Shown: positions 1-6,446, counted from the first letter of the stretch. The stretch is DNA of 8,098 bases from Microcaldota archaeon (GCA_021851535.1 JAJZDT010000104.1:1-8098), one strand, 5' to 3'. Notes: generated by a model from the letters alone, not told the origin. Program-made: numbers and translations.

Positions 1-532
1 ACTCTATAAACTCTTCCATATTTTTATAGCCAGATGCAGCATACACCTGTGCCTGCATTCCCATTTCAAGTAGATCCATCTGTTTTACAAATACTGCCTC
101 GTTGGATTCTCCTCTTTCATACTCCTCCCATATTCTTGTATATGTGCGTCCGTTGCGCAGTTTTAATAATACTTTTTCTACTGAATTTCTCTCCAACAGA
201 GCCTTTTTGTTATGATCTATTTTATCATGTGGCGTTATATCCCCAGCATAGATTTCTCCAAATTCATGCAATAGTGCCATTGTTACAACCTTGGATGTAT
301 CTAGTTCTGGAAAGTATTGGGACGCAATAAAAAGCGAGAGTAGTGCAACACTAAAGGAATGCTCTGCAACAGATTCACACTTATTTATCGGGATCTGTTT
401 TTTTAGCCAGCCCTGTCTATAGAGATTTTTTAACTGGTTGTATTCTAGATATGTCAATACAATATTATCTTTAGTTGTGCTTTTCGTCTGCTTCGCCTTT
501 ACTATCATCTTAAGTTTTGATGTATTCTGCAT
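1..532 (-). CDS. HD-domain phosphohydrolase, YfbR/HDDC2-like (3' end outside window)
   Basis: This is a probable metal-dependent phosphohydrolase of the HD superfamily, closest by motif to the YfbR/HDDC2 group. Members of that group whose activity is known remove phosphate from (deoxy)nucleoside 5'-monophosphates in the cytoplasm. Reading from ATG 532 gives 177 residues before the window edge; family members run to about 190-205, so only the C-terminal end is missing. Visible motifs are GW at 41-42, ESVAEHS at 53-59 (metal His58), LLHEFGE at 87-93, GDITP at 97-101 and a downstream Asp153 in KQMDLLEM. The central HD doublet reads His89-Glu90 instead of His-Asp. The start is uncertain: ATG 532 has GAGG only two bases upstream, and ATG 508 and GTG 550 are in-frame alternatives. 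The gene begins about 30 bases after the antiporter stop, so co-transcription is plausible. The family call is firm; the substrate is not known. Confidence 0.85.
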   Translation of the reverse strand, partial: MQNTSKLKMIVKAKQTKSTTKDNIVLTYLEYNQLKNLYRQGWLKKQIPINKCESVAEHSFSVALLSLFIASQYFPELDTSKVVTMALLHEFGEIYAGDITPHDKIDHNKKALLERNSVEKVLLKLRNGRTYTRIWEEYERGESNEAVFVKQMDLLEMGMQAQVYAASGYKNMEEFIE

Positions 533-560
533 TGCCTCATCTATAATCACATTCTACGTT

Positions 561-1844
561 CTAATTATTACTTATAGCTATGTTTGTAATATCTTTCTGC
601 CTGCGCCCTTCTCCTCTATAGAGAATGAATATACCCGCAGATTCGATCATATTGCTTATTAATATCATAAGAAACATTATATTTACAAAATTGGGTGCCT
701 GTATATTATACGACACGGCAACGCTTGCTATTACTGCGACTGTAAGCCCACGCCCAATACTAAAGGATATTACTCTATGTTCAAGAGTGCGTTTTCTCTT
801 TTCTTTTGTCATAAGTTTGTTTACTATCGGAGTCATAAAATAGCGTATTATTATGATAGCTATACAAAAAGTAAATACAGTAAGTATAAGCAATATATTA
901 TCGTAACTTAGTGATTTCATATTAAAGAGCATACCAAGATAAACAAAAAAGAAGGTACTTGCAAAAAATACAATCTCCCGTTGGTAGCCTTTAATGTGTT
1001 CAATAGTATCAGGTATACCAAACTTTCTTGACAAGAGCCCTTTATCCTCCTTTACCTTACTACCAAATACTGATATGAGTAATCCAAATATAAATATAGT
1101 AATAGTGCCGCTTCCTCCAATTTGGGATGCAATTCCATATGTAGCAACGACCATAGCAATTGTAAGCATCCAGCCGTAATCAAGTCGTGCTGTCTTAAAT
1201 TGTTTGAGCATGTAGAGCCAGAAGAGCGCTGATATAATTGCAATATCCACAGAACTTAATACAGTGTATATACTAATGCTAATAGCGGCAGAGGAGCTGA
1301 TGCTTCCTGATTCTAAAAGCCCGAAAAGCAGCAGAGGGGGTATAAGTGTTATTACGTCAGATGATATAGATTCGTAAACAAGAAGCGTCTTTATGTCGTC
1401 AGATAAGTTAAGCATGCTTACAATTGTTGGAACGACTACTGCGCTAGGTCCTGCGCAAGCAAAGCCAAAGATAATCGAGATAATTAGTCCCCAATTAAAA
1501 ATATAATATGCCGCAGCGCTAAGCATCAAGCCAATAACGATTGTTACTAGTATAGTAAAAAAACTGCTGATTAATATTGATTTTTTTAAACTGTTAAAAT
1601 CTATTCGTAATCCAACATCAAAGAGTATGAATGCAATTGCTATTGCTGTAAAATATGGAGCAAGTTGTGATACCATGCTGCCAGGCCCTGTGTTGATGAA
1701 TCCAAGAATTGGTCCTACAATAAAGCCTATAATCATAAGTGGTATAATATTTGTAATTTTTGTTTTGTAGAAAAGCCCGTTTAATATAAATCCTAAAAAT
1801 ACGATTGCAGAAAAAAATATAAACGAGGTATATACACCAATCAT
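561..1844 (-). CDS. Cation/proton antiporter (CPA superfamily)
   Basis: A 427-residue polytopic membrane protein with about 12 hydrophobic segments, of normal length for the CPA antiporters (NhaP, NapA, GerN, KefB/C core). These exchange Na+ or K+ for protons and maintain cytoplasmic pH and ion balance. Family landmarks are an early FDVGLRID segment (75-82), the discontinuous-helix region CAGPSAVVVPTI (130-141), the ion-binding helix YESISSDVITL (157-167) and a conserved-type Arg in GRGLTVAVIAS (364-374, Arg365). The usual Asn-Asp or Asp-Asp pair reads Ser162-Asp163, and the Asp of the NhaP-type TDP motif reads Gly132. The protein ends in a short basic tail; there is no RCK/TrkA nucleotide-binding domain like that of Kef proteins. 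ATG 1844 is supported by AGTGA six bases upstream. The gene appears to have its own TATA-like box in the 86-base gap after the helicase. The antiporter class is well supported; CPA1 versus CPA2 and the transported ion cannot be settled here. Confidence 0.88.
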   Translation of the reverse strand: MIGVYTSFIFFSAIVFLGFILNGLFYKTKITNIIPLMIIGFIVGPILGFINTGPGSMVSQLAPYFTAIAIAFILFDVGLRIDFNSLKKSILISSFFTILVTIVIGLMLSAAAYYIFNWGLIISIIFGFACAGPSAVVVPTIVSMLNLSDDIKTLLVYESISSDVITLIPPLLLFGLLESGSISSSAAISISIYTVLSSVDIAIISALFWLYMLKQFKTARLDYGWMLTIAMVVATYGIASQIGGSGTITIFIFGLLISVFGSKVKEDKGLLSRKFGIPDTIEHIKGYQREIVFFASTFFFVYLGMLFNMKSLSYDNILLILTVFTFCIAIIIIRYFMTPIVNKLMTKEKRKRTLEHRVISFSIGRGLTVAVIASVAVSYNIQAPNFVNIMFLMILISNMIESAGIFILYRGEGRRQKDITNIAISNN

Positions 1845-1850
1845 CGAAAT

Positions 1851-1855
1851 TCACT
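1851..1855 (-). promoter_or_regulatory. Ribosome binding site of the antiporter gene
   Basis: AGTGA on the minus strand, six bases before ATG 1844, matches part of the archaeal GGAGGTGAT consensus and supports this start. Confidence 0.5.
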
Positions 1856-1885
1856 AGTAATCTTTATACTACTAAACAAGTAAGA

Positions 1886-1898
1886 TTTATATTATATA
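1886..1898 (-). promoter_or_regulatory. Putative TATA box for the antiporter gene
   Basis: The minus strand reads TATATAATATAAA, centred about 48 bases before ATG 1844. An archaeal start site about 25 bases downstream of the box would leave a leader of roughly 20 bases, enough for the AGTGA ribosome binding site. The region is AT-rich, so a chance match is possible. Confidence 0.45.
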
Positions 1899-1910
1899 GT
1901 AGTTGTTGCA

Positions 1911-1927
1911 AATTAAAAATAAAATTA
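1911..1927 (-). terminator. Possible oligo-T terminator after the helicase gene
   Basis: Just after the helicase stop codon the minus strand carries consecutive T-runs (T4, T5, then TTT). Archaeal RNA polymerase terminates on such tracts without needing a hairpin. The tract lies between the helicase stop and the putative antiporter TATA box, where a terminator would be expected. AT richness limits confidence. Confidence 0.35.
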
Positions 1928-1930
1928 TAT

Positions 1931-3487
1931 CTATAATAAACTTCGTTGTCCTTTATTTTTTTTAGGTTTCATACCAATTTTATTTTTCTCAATATTCGCC
2001 TTTATTTTCAAGATAATTTCACGCATATACGCTTCTTTATTATTCGAAGCCATAAGATATGCTTCATCTTTTGTTTCTCTAGTTACCATTATTATAACCT
2101 GTCCGATTTTCATTCTTCCTGCCCTACCTTTTCGTTGTATTGAGCGTATCTCACTTGCAACAGGTTCATAAAAGATCACGACATCAACACTGGGGATATG
2201 CAGTCCCTCTTCTCCTATCGATGTTGCAACAAGTACTTCGAATTTTCCAGCGCTAAATTCATCCAATGCCTGCTGCTGATTTGCGTGTGTAATCCCCATT
2301 TTTTTTCCCATAAACGGTTTTGCACAAATACCATTACTATTCAAAACTGCTACAAGTTTAGTAACCGTTGATCTATACTGGGCAAAAATCAGAATATGCA
2401 TTTTAGGAAAACGCTCTTTTATAATATGTACACACATTGCCATCTTGGGGTGTTCCTCTCCTCTCAAGAGCGCCTCATTTGCTATTTCTTCTGCGCAGAG
2501 AAGTTGTTTATCTGCAAGTAGTTTAATTAACGCATTGCTCTTATTCTCTTTTGCTCTAAGCGAGTTTATATAATCAATAAACGGAGTAATGCCTTCTGTG
2601 CTTACGAGATCATATGCATGTATTAAATTTATCAAATAAACATAATGCAGCGCAGCCATAAATTTATAACTATCTGAGTGTATTTTGCTTATCTTATCGC
2701 TTATTTCAAAAAGCATGCGTTTTGGCATTTTTTCAAAATGCCTAAACGGACTAATGCCTGTAGTATAAAGTTTTTCCATGTGCTGATCAATTAAAGGTTT
2801 TAACGTCTGAGTAAGTTTCATAATAGGCTCATTTTTATCAACATATACATTACTTACCGATTTATCCATCACATAATCTCTGACATCAATATCATTGCTT
2901 ACTCTCATTTCTATTTGTTCTATCCCTAGTGTTTCAATGAGCTGATTAATTTTTTTTGTATTACTTCCTGGTGATGCCGTAAGCCCTATTATCTGTATAC
3001 CTTTTAATTTTGCTTCATTTGCAATATACGTATATGCATATCTGCCAACAGCTTTATGGCATTCATCAAAAATAACAAGCCCACAATTATTTAGCGTTAT
3101 CCTGTTTTTTTTCATATCATTTGCTATTGTTTGAGGTGTAGCGACAATAATTTTGGCATTCGATGCTATTGCTTGCCTTGTACTTGCATTAACGCTTCCT
3201 GTGAGCATGAGTATGCCATCGTTGTTTATATTAGCAAGAGATAAGAGCACAGAGTAATGCTGTTTGCTTAATGGTTTAGTGGGCGCAAGCATTATAATGC
3301 TCTTATTTTGGTATAATACCTTTGCAATTGCGAGCAGCGCGATCATCGTTTTTCCGAGCCCTGTGGGCAATATCACCAATGTATTTGCTCCGTTATATAT
3401 ACTCTTAGCTATATTGATTTGATATGCCCTTGGCTCCAACCCCTCAGTATTAATCATAATTTTATACGGCTCTATATCCTCCCACAT
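1931..3487 (-). CDS. Hef/FANCM-type DNA helicase, nuclease domain absent
   Basis: A 518-residue superfamily 2 helicase of the Hef/Mph1/FANCM family, which remodels stalled replication forks and branched DNA. Motifs in order: Q-like ERAYQ region replaced by EPRAYQ (18-23), Walker A PTGLGKT (41-47), motif Ia APTKPLS (68-74), Walker B DECH (141-144), motif III TASPGS (170-175), an alpha-helical insert about 220-340 typical of Hef, motif IV IFAQYRS (367-373), motif V ATSIGEEGLHIPSVD (421-435) and motif VI QRKGRAGR (451-458). All catalytic motifs look intact. Archaeal Hef often continues into an XPF/ERCC4-type nuclease and HhH domains (about 750 residues in total). This protein stops after a Lys-rich tail, KPKKNKGQRSLL, with a clean TAG and no obvious frameshift. 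ATG 3487 has no upstream ribosome binding site; a TATA-like box about 35 bases before it suggests a nearly leaderless mRNA. Helicase family very likely; the precise substrate is inferred. Confidence 0.92.
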   Translation of the reverse strand: MWEDIEPYKIMINTEGLEPRAYQINIAKSIYNGANTLVILPTGLGKTMIALLAIAKVLYQNKSIIMLAPTKPLSKQHYSVLLSLANINNDGILMLTGSVNASTRQAIASNAKIIVATPQTIANDMKKNRITLNNCGLVIFDECHKAVGRYAYTYIANEAKLKGIQIIGLTASPGSNTKKINQLIETLGIEQIEMRVSNDIDVRDYVMDKSVSNVYVDKNEPIMKLTQTLKPLIDQHMEKLYTTGISPFRHFEKMPKRMLFEISDKISKIHSDSYKFMAALHYVYLINLIHAYDLVSTEGITPFIDYINSLRAKENKSNALIKLLADKQLLCAEEIANEALLRGEEHPKMAMCVHIIKERFPKMHILIFAQYRSTVTKLVAVLNSNGICAKPFMGKKMGITHANQQQALDEFSAGKFEVLVATSIGEEGLHIPSVDVVIFYEPVASEIRSIQRKGRAGRMKIGQVIIMVTRETKDEAYLMASNNKEAYMREIILKIKANIEKNKIGMKPKKNKGQRSLL

Positions 3488-3517
3488 AATGCGTTCATTA
3501 ACTATTAGAATAAATAA

Positions 3518-3526
3518 AATTTATAC
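3518..3526 (-). promoter_or_regulatory. Putative TATA box of the helicase gene
   Basis: The minus strand reads GTATAAATT with its centre about 35 bases before ATG 3487. The predicted start site falls within about 10 bases of the ATG, which fits the lack of an upstream ribosome binding site. A TTGCAAA element (3534 to 3528) sits directly upstream, where TFB would contact its recognition element. Confidence 0.5.
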
Positions 3527-3527
3527 G

Positions 3528-3551
3528 TTTGCAACTGTTATGAATTGCAAA
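3528..3551. repeat. Inverted repeat between divergent promoters
   Basis: TTTGCAA (3528-3534), a 10-base spacer and TTGCAAA (3545-3551) form a perfect 7-bp dyad. It lies between the helicase TATA box on one side and the tRNA TATA box on the other. Each arm reads TTGCAAA toward its own TATA box, so it may be two TFB-recognition elements back to back, or an operator. TTGCAA occurs elsewhere in this AT-rich window, so the match alone is weak. Confidence 0.4.
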
Positions 3552-3553
3552 AG

Positions 3554-3563
3554 ACTATAAAAG
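3554..3563 (+). promoter_or_regulatory. Putative TATA box of the tRNA-Phe gene
   Basis: ACTATAAAAG lies 31-40 bases before the first tRNA nucleotide. The expected start site falls about 8-10 bases before the mature 5' end, giving a short leader that RNase P would remove. Confidence 0.55.
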
Positions 3564-3593
3564 TATTTGTGTGTATATATATTCTATTGATGC

Positions 3594-3683
3594 GCCGCAG
3601 TAGCTCAGTGGGAGAGCGTCCGGCTGAAGTAATTATATATTTCAGACACCGGAAAGTCGCAGGTTCAAATCCTGCCTGCGGCA
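3594..3683 (+). tRNA. tRNA-Phe (GAA) with an 18-nt intron
   Basis: A full cloverleaf can be folded by hand. The acceptor stem is GCCGCAG (3594-3600) with CTGCGGC (3676-3682), 7 bp. The D-stem is GCTC/GAGC (3603-3606, 3614-3617). The anticodon stem is TCCGG/CCGGA (3619-3623, 3649-3653). The T-stem is GCAGG/CCTGC (3659-3663, 3671-3675) with loop TTCAAAT. The spliced anticodon loop is CTGAAGA, with anticodon GAA at 3626-3628, and the discriminator is A73 at 3683; both fit Phe. CCA is not encoded. The intron (3630-3647) interrupts the canonical 37/38 site, and the mature tRNA is 72 nt. It is the only gene on the plus strand here and is transcribed divergently from the helicase. Confidence 0.96.
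3630..3647 (+). other. Archaeal tRNA intron (bulge-helix-bulge)
   Basis: The 18-nt intron TAATTATATATTTCAGAC is inferred from the fold. A 4-bp central helix pairs CTGA of the anticodon loop (3624-3627) with TCAG (3642-3645). It is flanked by 3-nt bulges AGT (3628-3630) and ACA (3646-3648). A short AAT/ATT stem with a TATAT loop forms the intron tip. Cutting after the second base of each bulge restores the loop CTGAAGA, as expected for the archaeal tRNA splicing endonuclease. Confidence 0.9.
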
Positions 3684-3891
3684 ATTAAAATAACTAGCAA
3701 TGTGATATCTCGCAAGTATCACCTCACAATAACGTTGTTTTATTATTTTACTTACGTGTCTCTTTTTTGTACCTATGTGCGCTTTTACTAGGGATATTTT
3801 TAATTAACTGTTATTATTTACAATGCTGCTGGTTTTATCGATCTATCAAAATCCTAGTTAAAATGTATAATAACTATATGCAGTTTAAAAT
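3684..3891. other. Convergent intergenic region, no gene seen
   Basis: These 208 bases lie between the 3' ends of the tRNA and the membrane-protein gene. No convincing coding frame or C/D-box guide RNA was found. There is a 6-bp hairpin, GTGATA/TATCAC (3702-3707, 3717-3722), followed by T-rich tracts (3735-3750 and T6 at 3763-3768) that could end the tRNA transcript. A longer-range imperfect repeat, ACTAGGGAT (3787-3795) and ATCCTAGT (3851-3858), is also present. None of these can be given a role with confidence. Confidence 0.5.
3735..3768 (+). terminator. Possible T-rich terminator of the tRNA transcript
   Basis: TTTT (3738-3741), TTTT (3746-3749) and TTTTTT (3763-3768) lie 55-85 bases after the tRNA 3' end on its coding strand, consistent with oligo-T termination by archaeal RNA polymerase. 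No other support is visible. Confidence 0.3.
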
Positions 3892-4926
3892 TTAATGTAC
3901 TCTTTTTTTTGGTACAATTCTGCTCATATTGGTAATCTCTTTAAAACCTAAAACAAGACTTCCAAGCCCTATAATTCCAACAACTATTAAAACCAGAATA
4001 GTCGCAACACCTATAGAACTAAGATTAGGTATTACATTGCCTGTGCTTAGTGCAATGCTATCAATATATGGAAAACTAATAATTAATCCACCAATGATCG
4101 CAAATGCTGCACCCCCGTAAAAAAGCGTACGCCCTGCGGTCTTTCTTCCCACAATACTCACCTCTTTTTCTGTAAGTTTTTTTAGGCGCGCAAGAGATGC
4201 AAACAGTGCCCCAAAAATCATCTGCATTACCATTGTTCCAAGTCCAAAAAATAATCCTGGCAGTGGTGCATATAGCAGGCTTGGCATTTGCGGGGCAAGT
4301 ATAAATGTAATAATTGTTGCATACGCTCCGAACCCAAATCCCGCAATCAAACCGTGTACAACGGCCATTTTAAGCGGTACTGTTTTTGGCGTATTAGAAT
4401 TAATGCCTTTTACTATCTCTGCCCTTTTAGAATGAAATTTACTACCTAAAAGAGAATCAAAAGGTATATGTAAATCAATTTTTTTGTTTAGTATATACAT
4501 GCCTGCAATTAACATTGCTATACCCACAATTATGTAGACTGGTCCATCCAAATTATATTGTTTGTATATGTATGCAAGTCCGAGGAATCCAAGTGTAGAG
4601 AGAAATGCGCGCTGTATCGTAAATCCAGAAGAAAACGCAAGACCCGCCTTCATTCCTTTTTTTTTGCTATAACTGCCTATTGCATAACTAAACGTAATTG
4701 GCCATGTATGTTCATCAGGCGTTATGCCGTGCAGCATACCCAATATAAAAGAAATAATGAGCACATCTCCTATAATGATTTTTCCTGTAGGATTTAACAC
4801 GTAATTAATACCAGGTAATATACCTCCTATATTGTATATGAGCGCTACAAATGCGATTATTATAACCAGGAAAACAAGCGTTGCAATTTGTTTATTCTTA
4901 CTTTTCATTGCACTTTTGATGTCCAT
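3892..4926 (-). CDS. Multi-pass membrane protein, probable NicO/UreH-like metal transporter
   Basis: A 344-residue integral membrane protein with about eight hydrophobic segments. Numbered from ATG 4926, they are roughly at 15-35, 50-68, 95-120, 130-146, 187-212, 222-247, 267-287 and 305-328. The signature is GMLHGITPDEHTWP (63-76) at the end of the second segment, and a second His motif VVHGLIAGFG (189-198) in the fifth. Paired His-rich transmembrane motifs of this kind occur in nickel/cobalt transporters (NicO, NiCoT, RcnA) and the related UreH/SafE-like membrane families, so Ni2+/Co2+ or another transition-metal ion is the best guess. No nickel enzyme gene is in view to support it. ATG 4926 was chosen over GTG 4935 because that GTG lies inside an AGGTGA ribosome binding site placed five bases before ATG 4926. 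The gene is in its own transcription unit or read through from the DHH gene 81 bases upstream. Membrane protein certain; substrate uncertain. Confidence 0.8.
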   Translation of the reverse strand: MDIKSAMKSKNKQIATLVFLVIIIAFVALIYNIGGILPGINYVLNPTGKIIIGDVLIISFILGMLHGITPDEHTWPITFSYAIGSYSKKKGMKAGLAFSSGFTIQRAFLSTLGFLGLAYIYKQYNLDGPVYIIVGIAMLIAGMYILNKKIDLHIPFDSLLGSKFHSKRAEIVKGINSNTPKTVPLKMAVVHGLIAGFGFGAYATIITFILAPQMPSLLYAPLPGLFFGLGTMVMQMIFGALFASLARLKKLTEKEVSIVGRKTAGRTLFYGGAAFAIIGGLIISFPYIDSIALSTGNVIPNLSSIGVATILVLIVVGIIGLGSLVLGFKEITNMSRIVPKKRVH

Positions 4927-4931
4927 ACCAT

Positions 4932-4937
4932 TCACCT
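4932..4937 (-). promoter_or_regulatory. Ribosome binding site deciding the start at 4926
   Basis: AGGTGA on the minus strand is five bases from ATG 4926, near-ideal spacing for an archaeal site. The in-frame GTG at 4935 is part of this element, so a start there would have no room for ribosome binding. Confidence 0.75.
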
Positions 4938-4962
4938 AATTTAAAATATCTACAATACTTAA

Positions 4963-4980
4963 GACTAAATATATTAATAA
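4963..4980 (-). promoter_or_regulatory. Putative TATA box for the membrane-protein gene
   Basis: The minus strand contains TTAATATATTTAG, centred about 45 bases before ATG 4926. A start site about 25 bases downstream would leave a leader of about 20 bases that includes the AGGTGA site. The whole gap is AT-rich, so confidence is limited. Confidence 0.35.
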
Positions 4981-5007
4981 CTTTCTTAAATTAAATTATT
5001 AACTATT

Positions 5008-6432
5008 CTACTTTTTATACTCAATTATTGCTTTAAGTAATGATCGCATTGCTTGTTCTTTGTACATAGATTCAAAGCGTATGCTTCCCGCTTCTGGATG
5101 TCCCCCGCCTGCTGTAACAAAGCTTTCCTCTCGTTTTATTCGCTCTATAATCTCCTGTAATCCAAGTGTTGAAGATATTGCCTTACTTACCCTAACAGAT
5201 ATCGAATTTATAAATCCTACAATTGTTATAGTAGAATTTTTATCAAGCTTCTCAAATGCGGATTGGAGTTGAGAGCTATATCTGCCTGGCAGGAGATACC
5301 CGCTATATTTCTCAGCAACATATTCGAAATCAAATACATGTATGTTAATTCCTTGATCCCAATTATATTCTTTGGATCTACCAATCCCGATACTTAAAGC
5401 GTCATCAAGAATTGATCTCCCATATTTGTATATGTCCTCTAATTGCTCCTTGTTTTCAACAATTTTTGAAAGATATTTAGGGGTTATTGGTCCGTCTAGA
5501 TAATTCACATAACTCTTTATGCCTGTTATAAAATCAATTACGTGCGCAATTTTTACGGCATCATGGTTATTCATATCTGCATAAGAACTAAAATCACTAA
5601 TAAGCGCAGCTTCTCGTATGTTTGTAGTATCAATCCCCCCAAGTAATTCTGCAAATATTGATGTTAAAAGCCCTGCAGTATAGTCTGCACTGCCTGCATG
5701 GGTTAAAGGATTTAAATAATGTTTCAGTTTTTTTCCGATAAAATTCTCCGGAATTGGATGATGATCATGCCATAAAATATCATAACTTTCCGTAGCCTTT
5801 GAAATTGCTTCATTACTTGTGTTAGAGCTTCCAAAATCTGTTATAAAAAGTATTGGCCGTTCATTACTGTTTATCATGCTAAAAAAAGAAGCATCAGAAT
5901 AAAGCAATTCCATATCATAATCTATTCCCTTATTCAATACCCATTGTATGTTTGGAGCATCACTGTTAAAATTACTGCATATCTCTCGTATTGCCATATA
6001 CAGTGAGAGTGCCGCACATGCGCCATCACCATCCCCATGAAATCTAACTAATATGGGTGATCCATTAATAATTGCATTAATGAGTACTGCCGCCTGCTCC
6101 CTCATTTCACTAATCATCTCTTTCGTTATGCTCCAATATGGTTTTTTTTCATGGCGTTTTATTAATGCAGTAATATTATTATCAATATTAATTTTTGCCC
6201 TATGCATGTTTGCTATTTCTACTGCCATTTGTTTATCCCCATTTTGTATAATTACAATGTCCTGTGCACGTAGATTTTCATCAACACTTGCAGATATTAC
6301 ACTGTATAATTCTATGCGTCTATCTGATATGATATTATAAATCCCATTTTTGGAAATAAGGCTGTAGCGTATATCACCAGGAGTATACATGGCACGATAC
6401 GATGTGACAATAGCGTGTGTTATCTCCTCCAT
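5008..6432 (-). CDS. DHH/DHHA1-family phosphoesterase (RecJ-like, archaeal)
   Basis: A 474-residue DHH-superfamily phosphoesterase. Such enzymes use a Mn2+-type di-metal centre to cleave phosphodiesters; archaeal members include ssDNA/RNA exonucleases related to RecJ and Cdc45. Motifs in order are FHGDGDGACAA (131-141; motif I His132, Asp134, Asp136), FITDFGSS (196-203; motif II Asp199), WHDHHPIPE (221-229; the DHH signature 223-225), HYLNPLTHAGSADYTAG (238-254), ALISDFSSYAD (276-286; motif IV Asp280) and the DHHA1 substrate-binding motif AGGGHPEAGS (441-450). All expected metal ligands are present, so it should be active. Residues 1-95 form a separate beta-rich N-terminal part of unknown identity. 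ATG 6432 lies 14 bases after the preceding stop, with only a weak GGGAT upstream; Met15 is an alternative start. It is the last gene of a likely three-gene operon. Candidate roles are a RecJ-like repair or replication nuclease, a Hef-associated nuclease or an oligonucleotide phosphodiesterase. Confidence 0.88.
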   Translation of the reverse strand: MEEITHAIVTSYRAMYTPGDIRYSLISKNGIYNIISDRRIELYSVISASVDENLRAQDIVIIQNGDKQMAVEIANMHRAKINIDNNITALIKRHEKKPYWSITKEMISEMREQAAVLINAIINGSPILVRFHGDGDGACAALSLYMAIREICSNFNSDAPNIQWVLNKGIDYDMELLYSDASFFSMINSNERPILFITDFGSSNTSNEAISKATESYDILWHDHHPIPENFIGKKLKHYLNPLTHAGSADYTAGLLTSIFAELLGGIDTTNIREAALISDFSSYADMNNHDAVKIAHVIDFITGIKSYVNYLDGPITPKYLSKIVENKEQLEDIYKYGRSILDDALSIGIGRSKEYNWDQGINIHVFDFEYVAEKYSGYLLPGRYSSQLQSAFEKLDKNSTITIVGFINSISVRVSKAISSTLGLQEIIERIKREESFVTAGGGHPEAGSIRFESMYKEQAMRSLLKAIIEYKK

Positions 6433-6446
6433 TTTTATCCCATTAT

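Noticed and set aside
34..330. Open plus-strand frame of 98 codons
   Set aside because: It lies opposite the HD-domain gene, whose minus-strand frame has clear family motifs. No ribosome binding site or recognisable domain supports the plus-strand frame.
3478..3487. GGGAGG just inside the helicase gene, taken as a ribosome binding site for a later start
   Set aside because: No in-frame start follows at a suitable distance. The GAG/GAT codons account for it, and the promoter spacing suits a nearly leaderless start at 3487. The same applies to GGAGGAG just after ATG 6432.
3684..3891. A box C/D guide RNA or small gene downstream of the tRNA
   Set aside because: No proper RTGATGA and CTGA pair was found on either strand, and the only ATG frames are around ten codons or shorter.
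6053..6340. Open plus-strand frame of 95 codons with hydrophobic stretches
   Set aside because: It is antisense to the DHH phosphoesterase in a region with motif I. The hydrophobic character mirrors the coding strand, and nothing else supports it.
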